Of a DNA stretch of 64,000 nucleotides, positions 43,870 through 52,309 are shown in pieces. The translations under genes and the position numbers were made by a program. Below the pieces are notes generated by a model. The model saw nothing but the letters and a program-made list of their open reading frames with translations. It was not told the origin of the DNA and ran no database searches. Source of the DNA: Gammaproteobacteria bacterium (lineage in GTDB: Bacteria > Pseudomonadota > Gammaproteobacteria > Xanthomonadales > Marinicellaceae); contig JAJRQG010000109.1 in NCBI GenBank assembly GCA_024280395.1, forward strand, positions 1-64,000, written 5' to 3'. Numbering within the stretch: position 1 is the stretch's first letter; every line of letters begins with the position of its first letter.

Positions 43870-45126
43870 ATGATAGCTATTTGTGATGTTAATAATTTTT
43901 ATGTGTCTTGTGAGCGGGCGTTTAATCCTGCGATTTGGCACAAGCCCGTTATTGTGTTGTCTAACAACGATGGTTGTGCGGTGGCACGTTCCAATCAGGT
44001 AAAAAAACTGGGCATAAAAACAGGCGACCCCGTGTTTAAAATCAGACATTTAATTGCCAAGCACAAAATTCAGGTATTTTCTTCCAACTATATACTCTAT
44101 GGCGATATGTCGCATCGGGTCGATGATATTATTGCCCAATATTCGGATCAGGTTGAAAATTACAGCATTGATGAGTCTTTTCTTCGCTTTGATGGCTTTG
44201 AACACTTGGACTTAACCGAGCATTGCCAAAAAATGGTCAAACAAATTTGGCAATGGCTAAGTCTACCTGTTTGTGTTGGTATTGCTCCCACAAAAACATT
44301 GGCGAAAGTCGCAGGATATTATGCCAAGAAGATGAAAATATCAGGCGGTGTATTGGAATTATCACATGATTGGCAAATTCAAAAAGCCTTAAAAAAATTC
44401 CCTGTAGGCAAGCTTTGGGGCGTGGGTCGCAGAGGCAAAGAGCAGCTAAATAACATGGGGATTTATAGCGCATTAGAATTAAGAAACGCCGATCTTAAAA
44501 CCATGCGAAAAACCTTTTCGGTGGTGATGGAACGCACCATCATGGAATTGCGCGGTATCAGTTGTATTGCCTTTGATGCCGATCCCGAAAAGAAAAAACA
44601 AATCGTTTGTACCCGTTCGTTTGGCAACAAAATCCAAGAACTAAAACCCTTGCAAGAAGCCATTGCCTATCATGTTACTAGAGCTTGCGTCACTTTGCGC
44701 GAACAAGGTTCGGTTGCCAAATCCATTAATGTCGGACTCACCACCAGTCATCACAATATTCAATACCAACAGCACACACAATCACGAACCATACCACTGC
44801 CACAAGCCAGCGATTACACGGCTGATTTTTTACATGCGGCAAGTCTCGCTTTGCAACAGTTGTTTAAATCAGATCAACGTTATAAAAAGGCTGGCATTAT
44901 GTTGGCTGATATCAGTGATACAAATACCGTTCAATTGGATATGTTTAACCAGTCATCAGGCAGAAGCAACGATTTAATGAAGACATTGGATTCAATAAAT
45001 ACAAAGTTTGGCAAAGGCTCTTTGCGCAGTGCCCAAGAAGGTTTTAGCCAAAAATGGGCCATGCGCGCCAATACCAAATCGCCAGAATGCACGACCAACT
45101 GGAACCAGTTGATCACTGTGTCATAA
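43870..45126 (+). CDS. umuC: UmuC, catalytic subunit of DNA polymerase V
   Basis: A Y-family translesion polymerase. The 418-residue protein starts 'MIAICDVNNFYVSCERAFNP' with the first catalytic Asp, and has 'NNDGCAVARSNQVKKLGI' and the active-site 'YSIDESFLRFDG'. The little-finger region ends in 'LDSINTKFGKGSLRSAQEGFSQKWAMRANTKSPECTTNWNQLI', typical of UmuC, with the C-terminal clamp-binding area. It is operonic with umuD and convergent with the PLP gene, only 2 bp apart. Confidence 0.95.
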   Translation: MIAICDVNNFYVSCERAFNPAIWHKPVIVLSNNDGCAVARSNQVKKLGIKTGDPVFKIRHLIAKHKIQVFSSNYILYGDMSHRVDDIIAQYSDQVENYSIDESFLRFDGFEHLDLTEHCQKMVKQIWQWLSLPVCVGIAPTKTLAKVAGYYAKKMKISGGVLELSHDWQIQKALKKFPVGKLWGVGRRGKEQLNNMGIYSALELRNADLKTMRKTFSVVMERTIMELRGISCIAFDADPEKKKQIVCTRSFGNKIQELKPLQEAIAYHVTRACVTLREQGSVAKSINVGLTTSHHNIQYQQHTQSRTIPLPQASDYTADFLHAASLALQQLFKSDQRYKKAGIMLADISDTNTVQLDMFNQSSGRSNDLMKTLDSINTKFGKGSLRSAQEGFSQKWAMRANTKSPECTTNWNQLITVS

Positions 45127-45128
45127 AA

Positions 45129-46352
45129 TTAACCGGCTTTTTTTAAAATATTGAATTTCAGGGATAAGTTATTCAGTGCTTGGTCTAAATCAGCAATAAT
45201 ATCGTCCACATCTTCCAGTCCAACCGATAAGCGCAACAAAGTTGGGCTAATCAAGTGTTCGGCTAGCTCTTCTTCGGTATAGGTTGAATGGGTCATGGAT
45301 GCTGGATGCTGGATTAAGGTTTCGGTATCGCCCAAGCTTACGGCACACAATATCATTTGCAACTGATTGATAAATTCAGCACCTGTTTCTCGATCTCCGA
45401 TAACTTCAAAAGCAATCATACCGCCTGATTGGTCCATTTGCTTTTGAGCCAAATCATATTGTTCAAAATCGGGTAGTCCAGGATAATAAACTTTACTAAC
45501 CAAATCATGTGCATCTAGATACTTAGCAACTTTCATGGCATTCTCACAATGTCTATCCATGCGCACATGTAAGGTTTTCAAACCACGTAATATTAATGCA
45601 ATGTCCATTGCAGAAATGACCGAACCAGTCATGTCTTTTAAGCCATAATAACGAATGGTTTCTAAGGTTTCGGCATCGCCAATCACGAATCCAGCGATTA
45701 AATCGCCGTGGCCTCCTAAATATTTGGTCGCAGAATGTACAACTAGATCTGCGCCCATTTCAATCGGTCTTTGCAGATAAGGCGAGCAATAGGTGTTATC
45801 AATGATTAATTTTGCATCGGTATCTTGGGTGATGTCTGCCAGTGCTTGAATGTCAATTAAACGCATATTGGGATTGGCAGGAGATTCTGCGTAAACAATT
45901 TTTGTTTTATCCGAAATAATATTCTTTAGATTTTCTACATCAGTCAAATCACAATAAGTAATGGTTATGCCAAACTTCTTTAAGCCATGTTCAAGAAAAC
46001 TAAAAGTACAACCATATAAAGTGGTATCGGCGATGATTTCATCACCTGGTGCGACTATAGACCAAAAAGCCGAAGTAATCGCACCCATGCCAGAGGCCGT
46101 AGCCAATGCCGCTTCGCCACCTTCTAAATTGGCCATTCTTTGTTCCAATAAAGACTGAGAAGGGGTGCCCAATCTTGAATAAATATAATGATTGTTTTCA
46201 CCTTCAAAAGCATCGGCCCCTTGTTGAACATTGTCAAAGGCAAAGGTCGAAGTCATGTAAATAGGTGGATTTAATGAACCGTGAAATTGTTTGGCATCGT
46301 ATCCATGGTGAATGGCTCGGGTTTGGAATTTGGTATTCTTATTCATTGTCAT
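45129..46352 (-). CDS. megL: Methionine gamma-lyase-type PLP enzyme
   Basis: A Cys/Met metabolism PLP enzyme of 407 residues. The PLP lysine is in 'VVHSATKYLGGHGDLIAG'; 'YSRLGTPSQSLLEQRMANLEGGEAALATASGMGAI' and 'DTTLYGCTFSFLEHGLKKFGI' follow. The cysteine in 'YGCTF' is a feature of methionine gamma-lyases and separates them from most cystathionine-processing relatives, so conversion of methionine to methanethiol, 2-oxobutyrate and ammonia is the best call; cystathionine gamma-lyase activity cannot be excluded. It is divergent from a TyrR-like regulator, with TyrR-box-like sites between them. Confidence 0.82.
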   Translation of the reverse strand: MTMNKNTKFQTRAIHHGYDAKQFHGSLNPPIYMTSTFAFDNVQQGADAFEGENNHYIYSRLGTPSQSLLEQRMANLEGGEAALATASGMGAITSAFWSIVAPGDEIIADTTLYGCTFSFLEHGLKKFGITITYCDLTDVENLKNIISDKTKIVYAESPANPNMRLIDIQALADITQDTDAKLIIDNTYCSPYLQRPIEMGADLVVHSATKYLGGHGDLIAGFVIGDAETLETIRYYGLKDMTGSVISAMDIALILRGLKTLHVRMDRHCENAMKVAKYLDAHDLVSKVYYPGLPDFEQYDLAQKQMDQSGGMIAFEVIGDRETGAEFINQLQMILCAVSLGDTETLIQHPASMTHSTYTEEELAEHLISPTLLRLSVGLEDVDDIIADLDQALNNLSLKFNILKKAG

Positions 46353-46413
46353 TGTTCTTTATTAAATTTGTACCCATTTTATCTTTAGCAGGGTAATTAA
46401 AATAACATTATTG

Positions 46414-46431
46414 TGTAATTTAATCTTTACA
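46414..46431. promoter_or_regulatory. TyrR-box-like site 1
   Basis: TGTAAT-N6-TTTACA, one base from the TyrR-box consensus TGTAAA-N6-TTTACA. It lies between the PLP enzyme gene and the TyrR-like regulator, 62 bp upstream of the PLP gene. Confidence 0.65.
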
Positions 46432-46479
46432 ACTAGATTGAACAATTTCCTAACAGATTAGTTTTAAAGCTTTTTTTAC

Positions 46480-46497
46480 TGTACACAATTCATTACA
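46480..46497. promoter_or_regulatory. TyrR-box-like site 2
   Basis: TGTACA-N6-ATTACA keeps the TGT-N12-ACA core of a TyrR box. It lies 66 bp from site 1 and 8 bp upstream of the regulator's start codon, a position suited to autorepression. Confidence 0.5.
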
Positions 46498-46505
46498 ATA
46501 CAAAC

Positions 46506-48002
46506 ATGAAAATAAAATTAACCACAGAAAACAAGTTGGGATTGTCCAAAGAGATATTGGCAGTGCTGGCAAAGAATGACATAGATGTTAAAAAAGTTGA
46601 GGTAGAAACAGGCTTGATGTTTGTTGAAACCGAAGCCATAGGCAAGCAACAAGAAGCAAAAATGGCATCGTTGTTGATGCAAATAGCCGGAGTTAAATGG
46701 GTGGAAACCATTGGCAATATGCCAGCACACGAGAAAAATTTATTTTTGACTTCGTTGCTCAATGCGGTACCTGACCCAGTGATTGGAATTAACAATAAGG
46801 GAAAAATCATTTATCGAAACGATAAGGCGAGAAAAAGCTTCAGACTCGAAAAATCCAAACGGTATTCAATTAAAGATGTGTTTTCGCAAAGTGATTGGGC
46901 GGGTAAGATTGATGTTGCCGCATCTGGAAATTTACCTGTACATATTAATACCATTGCAGGAGCCATGTTGGTGGAGGTGCGTGCCATTACTGAAAGTGAA
47001 AAAAAAGCCATCGGAGCCGTTTTGATTTTTCATAAATTAGAAAACATTGCCGCTCGATCCCATGTCATTGCGGGTGCAGGCATCAAAGGGTTTGACAGTT
47101 TGATTGCTAAAAATCCAAAAATGCAAGACATCATTAATCGAGCCAAACACATGTGCAATACCCAGGTACCCTTGGTGATTTATGGAGAAGGCGGCGTGGG
47201 AAAGAAAACCATTGCTCAAGCCATTCACCATACAGGTGAACGCAAAAATAAATTATTTTCCACGATTGATTGTTCTACCATCAAACCATCACAGATAAAA
47301 ACAGATTTATTTGGTTTGGCCAATCCTGTGGATGGTAAGGCGGGGTTGTTAGAAATTTCTGATGGCGGCACTATATATTTACAATCCATTCAGGATATGT
47401 CCCTAGAGTGCCAAGAATTGTTGTTGGGTTTCATAGAAACAAAATCCTTCAAACGCATCGGTGGTAAAATCACTCGAGAATCAGACATAAAAATTATTGC
47501 CTCCAGTCCAGAGCCTCTAAAAACATATGTCCAATCGCATGCGTTTAATAGCGGTTTGTTTTATGCCTTGGACATTACGCAACTAAATATTCCTCCCTTG
47601 CGAGAAAGGCAAGATGAGGTTGAGAGTTATATTGCTACTTTCTTGCAACAATTTAAGCAACAGTCGGGCAAAGATGTATCAGAGCTTACTTTTGATGCAT
47701 TAAATAAAATAAAATCTTATTTTTGGCCAGGCAATAATGCTCAACTCAAAGATGTTTTGTATAAGGCTAGCATGGTTACTGATAGCAATACCATTGATGC
47801 TGAGCACATAGAAATTGAAGGTCATGTGCAGATAGAAAGTAATCTAGATAATCGATCATTGCCACAGGCGGTTGCAGAGTTTGAAAAGCATTTCTTGCAA
47901 CACTGGTATCAAAAATATTCTTCTACACGTAAATTGGCACAACAGTTGGGCGTATCACACACAACCATTGCACAAAAGTTGAATAAGTATGAAATCAATT
48001 AA
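46506..48002 (+). CDS. TyrR-like regulator with degenerate AAA+ domain
   Basis: A 498-residue regulator with the TyrR layout: N-terminal ACT domain ('MKIKLTTENKLGLSKEILAVLAKNDIDVKKVEVE'), PAS domain (~80-150, 'LLNAVPDPVIGINNKGKIIYRND'), AAA+ domain (~195-430) and C-terminal Fis-type HTH ('TRKLAQQLGVSHTTIAQKLNKYEI'). Walker A is 'YGEGGVGKKT', but the Walker B acidic pair is missing ('DGGTIYLQSIQDMS' where E. coli TyrR has 'LLDEIGEMS'), and the GAFTGA loop is absent, as in TyrR. It is therefore unlikely to hydrolyse ATP or activate sigma-54, and probably acts as a repressor or sigma-70-type activator responding to an amino acid. Confidence 0.87.
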   Translation: MKIKLTTENKLGLSKEILAVLAKNDIDVKKVEVETGLMFVETEAIGKQQEAKMASLLMQIAGVKWVETIGNMPAHEKNLFLTSLLNAVPDPVIGINNKGKIIYRNDKARKSFRLEKSKRYSIKDVFSQSDWAGKIDVAASGNLPVHINTIAGAMLVEVRAITESEKKAIGAVLIFHKLENIAARSHVIAGAGIKGFDSLIAKNPKMQDIINRAKHMCNTQVPLVIYGEGGVGKKTIAQAIHHTGERKNKLFSTIDCSTIKPSQIKTDLFGLANPVDGKAGLLEISDGGTIYLQSIQDMSLECQELLLGFIETKSFKRIGGKITRESDIKIIASSPEPLKTYVQSHAFNSGLFYALDITQLNIPPLRERQDEVESYIATFLQQFKQQSGKDVSELTFDALNKIKSYFWPGNNAQLKDVLYKASMVTDSNTIDAEHIEIEGHVQIESNLDNRSLPQAVAEFEKHFLQHWYQKYSSTRKLAQQLGVSHTTIAQKLNKYEIN

Positions 48003-48056
48003 TATGTTTGTTAAAATGCAAGTCCTAATTCTAGAACGGTTCTTGGAGAATCATTA

Positions 48057-49766
48057 ATGCCTTTGAATACACCACACGGCGGAAAATTAACCAATCTGAT
48101 TCCTGAGCAAATGCAGATAGACGCGTTAAAGCAAGCTAGCATGAATATGCCGAGTTGGAATTTAACCGATAGGCAATTGTGTGATTTGGAATTGTTGCTC
48201 AATGGCGGATTTTCACCATTAACAGGCTTTATGAGTAGGTTGGATTTTGATTCCGTTTTGAAAAACATGAGACTAACCGACGGAACGTTGTGGTCAATGC
48301 CAATAACATTGGACGTGACAGCAGAGCTGGCCGAGCAATTGAAACAAGGCGATAAACTGGCATTAAGAGATGTTGAAGGCGTGGCTATTGCTGTGATTAC
48401 CATTGCGGATATTTGGAAGGTTGATAAAGATACTGAGGCACAACAGGTTTATGGTACTACCGATGAAAAACATCCTGCAGTTAAATATCTAAATGACAAT
48501 ATCCATGAGTTTTATATTGGGGGAAAAATTGAAGGATTGCAGTTGCCCATTCATTATGACTATCGCAAACACCGCCATACGCCATTGGAATTAAGACAAA
48601 AGTTTGAACGCTTAACTTGGAACAAAGTGGTTGCATTTCAAACCCGCAATCCGATGCATCGAGCGCACCAAGAAATCACCATGCATGCAGCAAAAAATAT
48701 TCAAGCCAACTTATTGATTCATCCCGTTGTGGGCATGACAAAACCGGGTGACATTGATCATTTTACTCGGGTAAAATGTTATGAAGAATTGCTTAAAAAA
48801 TTCCCTGAGAAAACCACCACTTTGTCCTTGTTGCCCTTGGCGATGAGAATGGGAGGGCCCAGAGAGGCTTTGTGGCACGCCATAATACGCAAAAATTTTG
48901 GTTGTTCTCATTTGATAGTAGGACGTGATCATGCTGGCCCTGGAAATGATTCGAATGACAATCCCTTTTATGGGCCTTATGAGGCACAAGAATTATTAAT
49001 GCAACATCAAGAAGAGTTGGGAATCGAAATGGTGCCTTTTGAAATGATGTTGTATTCATCAGATCGTTCTGAATATATTCCTGCATCAGAAGTCAGCAAA
49101 GATGAGAATATTCTCAATATATCAGGAACAGAGTTGCGCAGAAGGCTGCAACTTGGATTGGATATACCGGCTTGGTTTTCTTATCCTGAAGTGGTGAAAA
49201 TTTTACAAAAAAGTTATCCTCCGCGGAACAAACAAGGCTTTACAATTTTCTTCACAGGTTTGTCAGGTTCGGGAAAATCCACGATTGCCAATGCTTTAAT
49301 GACGACCTTGATGGAAATGGTGGAGCGCCCAATTACATTATTGGATGGGGACATTGTGCGAAAAAACCTGTCATCAGAGTTAGGATTTTCGCAAGAACAC
49401 AGGAACTTAAATGTACTAAGAATTGGTTATGTTGCCAGTGAGATCACTAAAAATCGAGGCATTGCTATCTGTGCTCCGATTGCTCCGTATTCGAAGACCC
49501 GTGATCAAGTGCGTCAAGAAATAGAGCCATTGGGTGGATTTCTAGAGGTTCATGTCTCGACTTCAATTGAAGTTTGTGAGGGCAGAGACCGCAAAGGCTT
49601 GTATGCAAAAGCCAGAGCTGGAATCATCAAAGAATTCACTGGTATTAGTGACCCATATGAAAGTCCAGTTAATCCAGAAGTGGTGATTGATACCGAATAC
49701 TGTCAACCAGCAGAAGCGGCACAAAAAATCATATTGAAACTTGAAGCCATGGGATTGATTAAGTAA
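48057..49766 (+). CDS. Bifunctional sulfate adenylyltransferase / APS kinase
   Basis: One 569-residue polypeptide carries out both steps of sulfate activation: ATP sulfurylase makes adenylyl sulfate (APS), and APS kinase phosphorylates it to PAPS. The N-terminal ~385 residues are the Sat type (not CysD/CysN), with 'FQTRNPMHRAHQE' and 'IVGRDHAGPGND'. The C-terminal ~175 residues are CysC: P-loop 'FFTGLSGSGKSTIANAL', 'LLDGDIVRKNLSSELGFS' and 'GLYAKARAGIIKEFTGISDPYE'. No cysH, cysI, cysJ or sulfate transporter is adjacent; the TyrR-like gene is upstream and hemH follows directly. The PAPS could serve assimilation or sulfation. Confidence 0.94.
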   Translation: MPLNTPHGGKLTNLIPEQMQIDALKQASMNMPSWNLTDRQLCDLELLLNGGFSPLTGFMSRLDFDSVLKNMRLTDGTLWSMPITLDVTAELAEQLKQGDKLALRDVEGVAIAVITIADIWKVDKDTEAQQVYGTTDEKHPAVKYLNDNIHEFYIGGKIEGLQLPIHYDYRKHRHTPLELRQKFERLTWNKVVAFQTRNPMHRAHQEITMHAAKNIQANLLIHPVVGMTKPGDIDHFTRVKCYEELLKKFPEKTTTLSLLPLAMRMGGPREALWHAIIRKNFGCSHLIVGRDHAGPGNDSNDNPFYGPYEAQELLMQHQEELGIEMVPFEMMLYSSDRSEYIPASEVSKDENILNISGTELRRRLQLGLDIPAWFSYPEVVKILQKSYPPRNKQGFTIFFTGLSGSGKSTIANALMTTLMEMVERPITLLDGDIVRKNLSSELGFSQEHRNLNVLRIGYVASEITKNRGIAICAPIAPYSKTRDQVRQEIEPLGGFLEVHVSTSIEVCEGRDRKGLYAKARAGIIKEFTGISDPYESPVNPEVVIDTEYCQPAEAAQKIILKLEAMGLIK

Positions 49767-50753
49767 ATGTCTCAAAATGAACCTAAAGTTGGCGTATTGA
49801 TCTGTAATCTGGGCTCGCCTGATGCGCCCGAGAAAAACGCAGTAAGACGTTACTTAAAACAGTTTTTAAGTGATCCACGTGTTATTCAGCCCGTTGTTGC
49901 TAAGTGGGTTTGGTGGTTGATATTGAATGTTATCATACTCAATACCCGTCCTAAAAAATCGGCCAAACTGTATCAATCTATCTGGAATAAGTTTGGCAAA
50001 GGTGCGCCATTGGTAGCGATTACTGAAAAACAATTACTGGCTTTGCAGAAGAAATTCGCCAACACCAATATTCATGTTGAAATGGCGATGCGTTATGGTA
50101 ACCCATCGATACAATCGGGCATGGATAAATTGCTGAAGAAAAATATTGATAAATTGATTGTGTTGCCACTTTATCCTCAATACTCAAGAACAACCACAGA
50201 GTCAACATTTGATGAAATCCATCAAATAAAGACAGCAACAAATAACTTTCCATCGTTGCAATTAATCAGCAGTTACCATACTCATCCACGTTACATTAAA
50301 GCGTTGAAACAAAGCATAGAAAAACATTGGCAACAACATGGGAAACCACAAAAATTGATTATCTCCTTTCATGGGATTCCTAAGATATATGTTGAAAATG
50401 GTGATGTATATCCACGACACTGTGATGAAACTGCTGATTTGCTGATTAAAGCCCTGGAGTTAAAATCTGAAGATTACTTGGTCTGTTATCAATCCAGGTT
50501 TGGTAAACTCGAATGGTTGCAGCCTTATTTGGATAAAACCTTACAATCTTTGCCTGCTCAAGGGATTACTGATGTGCAGGTTATTTGCCCAGGGTTTGCG
50601 GCAGATTGTTTGGAAACTTTAGAAGAAATTGAGCAAGAGAACAGAGGTTATTTTTTACAAGCGGGTGGAAAAAAATACAGTTATATTTCTGCATTAAATG
50701 AAACTGATTCACATATCGCGCTTCTAGAAAGCGTTATTACAAAACAGCTTTAA
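49767..50753 (+). CDS. hemH: Ferrochelatase
   Basis: HemH inserts Fe2+ into protoporphyrin IX, the last step of haem synthesis. The 328-residue protein starts 'KVGVLICNLGSPDAPEKNAVRRYLKQFLSDPRVI', has the catalytic histidine in 'LIISFHGIPKIYV' and the C-terminal 'CPGFAADCLETLEEIEQENR' motif with the conserved glutamate. It begins directly after the sat-cysC stop (no gap), so the two are cotranscribed. Confidence 0.96.
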   Translation: MSQNEPKVGVLICNLGSPDAPEKNAVRRYLKQFLSDPRVIQPVVAKWVWWLILNVIILNTRPKKSAKLYQSIWNKFGKGAPLVAITEKQLLALQKKFANTNIHVEMAMRYGNPSIQSGMDKLLKKNIDKLIVLPLYPQYSRTTTESTFDEIHQIKTATNNFPSLQLISSYHTHPRYIKALKQSIEKHWQQHGKPQKLIISFHGIPKIYVENGDVYPRHCDETADLLIKALELKSEDYLVCYQSRFGKLEWLQPYLDKTLQSLPAQGITDVQVICPGFAADCLETLEEIEQENRGYFLQAGGKKYSYISALNETDSHIALLESVITKQL

Positions 50754-50756
50754 CCA

Positions 50757-51227
50757 ATGATTTGTCGGTTAAATAATCAAGACATTGATGTCGCTACAAA
50801 CATGCAAAAGGTATTTTATGCTTCTTATTCTGTAGAAGCAAAGATACTGAAAGCAGCAAACTTTCCTCCATTAACCAGAAGCATTGATCAATACAAGTTC
50901 ACTGACACTGATTTTTATGGGTTAAAAACTAATAAAGAATTGGCTGGTATTGTAGAAGTCAGAAGAAAGGAGTTCGCCACTCATATCCAAAGCTTGGTTG
51001 TTCATCCCAAGTATTTCAAGCAAGGGATTGCCTCCCAGCTGATGAAGTATGTTATCAAACAGTATGACTCACAATTGATCTTTGTAGAAACGGGAATAGA
51101 CAATATTCCCGCAATCAAACTATATGAAAAATTTGGTTTCAAACAAACCAAGCAATGGGATGCTGATTGTGAAATCAGAAAGGTTAGGCTAGAAATGCTC
51201 TCACTGTCTTCATTGTTATTGAGCTAG
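50757..51227 (+). CDS. GNAT-family N-acetyltransferase
   Basis: A 156-residue acetyltransferase-fold protein. 'FATHIQSLVVHPKYFKQGIASQLMKYVI' matches the acetyl-CoA-binding loop (Q/RxxGxG/A), and 'FVETGIDNIPAIKLYEKFGFKQTKQW' is the usual C-terminal motif. It starts 3 bp after hemH, in the same operon, and overlaps the convergent desaturase by 12 bp at the 3' ends. The substrate is unknown. Confidence 0.82.
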   Translation: MICRLNNQDIDVATNMQKVFYASYSVEAKILKAANFPPLTRSIDQYKFTDTDFYGLKTNKELAGIVEVRRKEFATHIQSLVVHPKYFKQGIASQLMKYVIKQYDSQLIFVETGIDNIPAIKLYEKFGFKQTKQWDADCEIRKVRLEMLSLSSLLLS

Positions 51228-52298
51228 GGCTTTTTTTCTTGGAAATGAATAAGTATAAATTCTACGTAATACCGTTCCATATTGCTTAATAAATGATCCT
51301 GAATTATAGGGTATCTGATATTTGCCTGCTAACTCTTCAACTTTTTTAGATATTTCTATATACCGATGTGCAGGAATATCTGGAAATAAATGGTGTTCAA
51401 TTTGACAACTTAAATGGCCGGTTAATATGTGAAACCAACGACGCCCCGTAAAATTTGATGAACCCAGCATTTGACGATAGTACCATTGGCCACGATTTTC
51501 ATCTTGGCATTCTTCTTGACTGAAAGTATGTGCATCCTCGGTAAAGTGTCCGCAAAATATTATTGTTGAGGTCCATAAATTTCTGATAAAATTTGCAGTA
51601 AGATTTCCTAACAGTACCGGTAAAAACATAGGTCCTGCAATCAGAGGGAAAAAGACATAGTCTTTAAATATTTGTCTAAAAGCTTTGCTAAAAAATTTCT
51701 TCTTCAATTCTTTGTCACTAACCTGTTGGTTGCTGTTGGGCTTCTTTCTACCAAAGAACACTCTTGCACCAGCCAATTCGTGGTAGGCAATTCCCCACTC
51801 GAAAAACAGACTAAGATTAACATAGGTAAATAACTGCCATGAATTTTTCTTTTTCCATGGAATATCATCACTTAAACGCAATAATCCGTAGCCGTAATCC
51901 CTGTCTTTGCCAATTATATTGGTGTAAGTATGGTGCTCAAAATTATGTACCCGTTTCCATGATCCTGCATCACTGGCGATGTCCCATTCGTAAGTTCGGG
52001 AGTTAATGTTGGCATCGTTCATCCAGTCGTATTGCCCGTGTAGAACATTGTGACCGATTTCCATATTATCTAAAATTTTAGATAGCGACAACAACATCAC
52101 GCCCAATAACCAAAATAGAGGGTGTATAAAACCAAGCACCATAGTGATGCGGCCAAAAATTTCTGCCAGTCTTTGAATGCGTATAATTTTGCGTATATAT
52201 TTGGCATCCTTCTCCCCAACTTGGCTTAAAGCCTCGTCTCGAATGGCATCTAAATCTTTTGCCAGTTCAATATACTGTTGTTCATTTAATTTTTTCAT
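51216..52298 (-). CDS. Membrane fatty-acid desaturase (DesB-like)
   Basis: A di-iron membrane desaturase of 360 residues. The three histidine boxes are clear: 'MEIGHNVLHGQYDW', 'RVHNFEHHTYTN' and 'LSCQIEHHLFPDIPAHRY', with hydrophobic spans between. It would introduce a double bond into an acyl chain, using electrons from the ferredoxin-reductase-like protein encoded 11 bp upstream. With the FabR/DesT-type regulator it forms a module like P. aeruginosa desT-desC-desB, which makes unsaturated fatty acids aerobically. Whether acyl-CoA or phospholipid is the substrate is not visible. Confidence 0.9.
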   Translation of the reverse strand: MKKLNEQQYIELAKDLDAIRDEALSQVGEKDAKYIRKIIRIQRLAEIFGRITMVLGFIHPLFWLLGVMLLSLSKILDNMEIGHNVLHGQYDWMNDANINSRTYEWDIASDAGSWKRVHNFEHHTYTNIIGKDRDYGYGLLRLSDDIPWKKKNSWQLFTYVNLSLFFEWGIAYHELAGARVFFGRKKPNSNQQVSDKELKKKFFSKAFRQIFKDYVFFPLIAGPMFLPVLLGNLTANFIRNLWTSTIIFCGHFTEDAHTFSQEECQDENRGQWYYRQMLGSSNFTGRRWFHILTGHLSCQIEHHLFPDIPAHRYIEISKKVEELAGKYQIPYNSGSFIKQYGTVLRRIYTYSFPRKKALAQ

Positions 52299-52309
52299 GT
52301 AGTTTGTTC

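Noticed and set aside
46353-46505. SAM riboswitch upstream of the methionine gamma-lyase gene
   Set aside because: The region is only ~150 bp, shared with the divergent gene, and shows no SAM-I/II-type conserved stems.
48003-48056. Hairpin AGAAC-G-GTTCT upstream of the sat-cysC gene
   Set aside because: Five-base arms are too short and imperfectly extended to call an operator or riboswitch.
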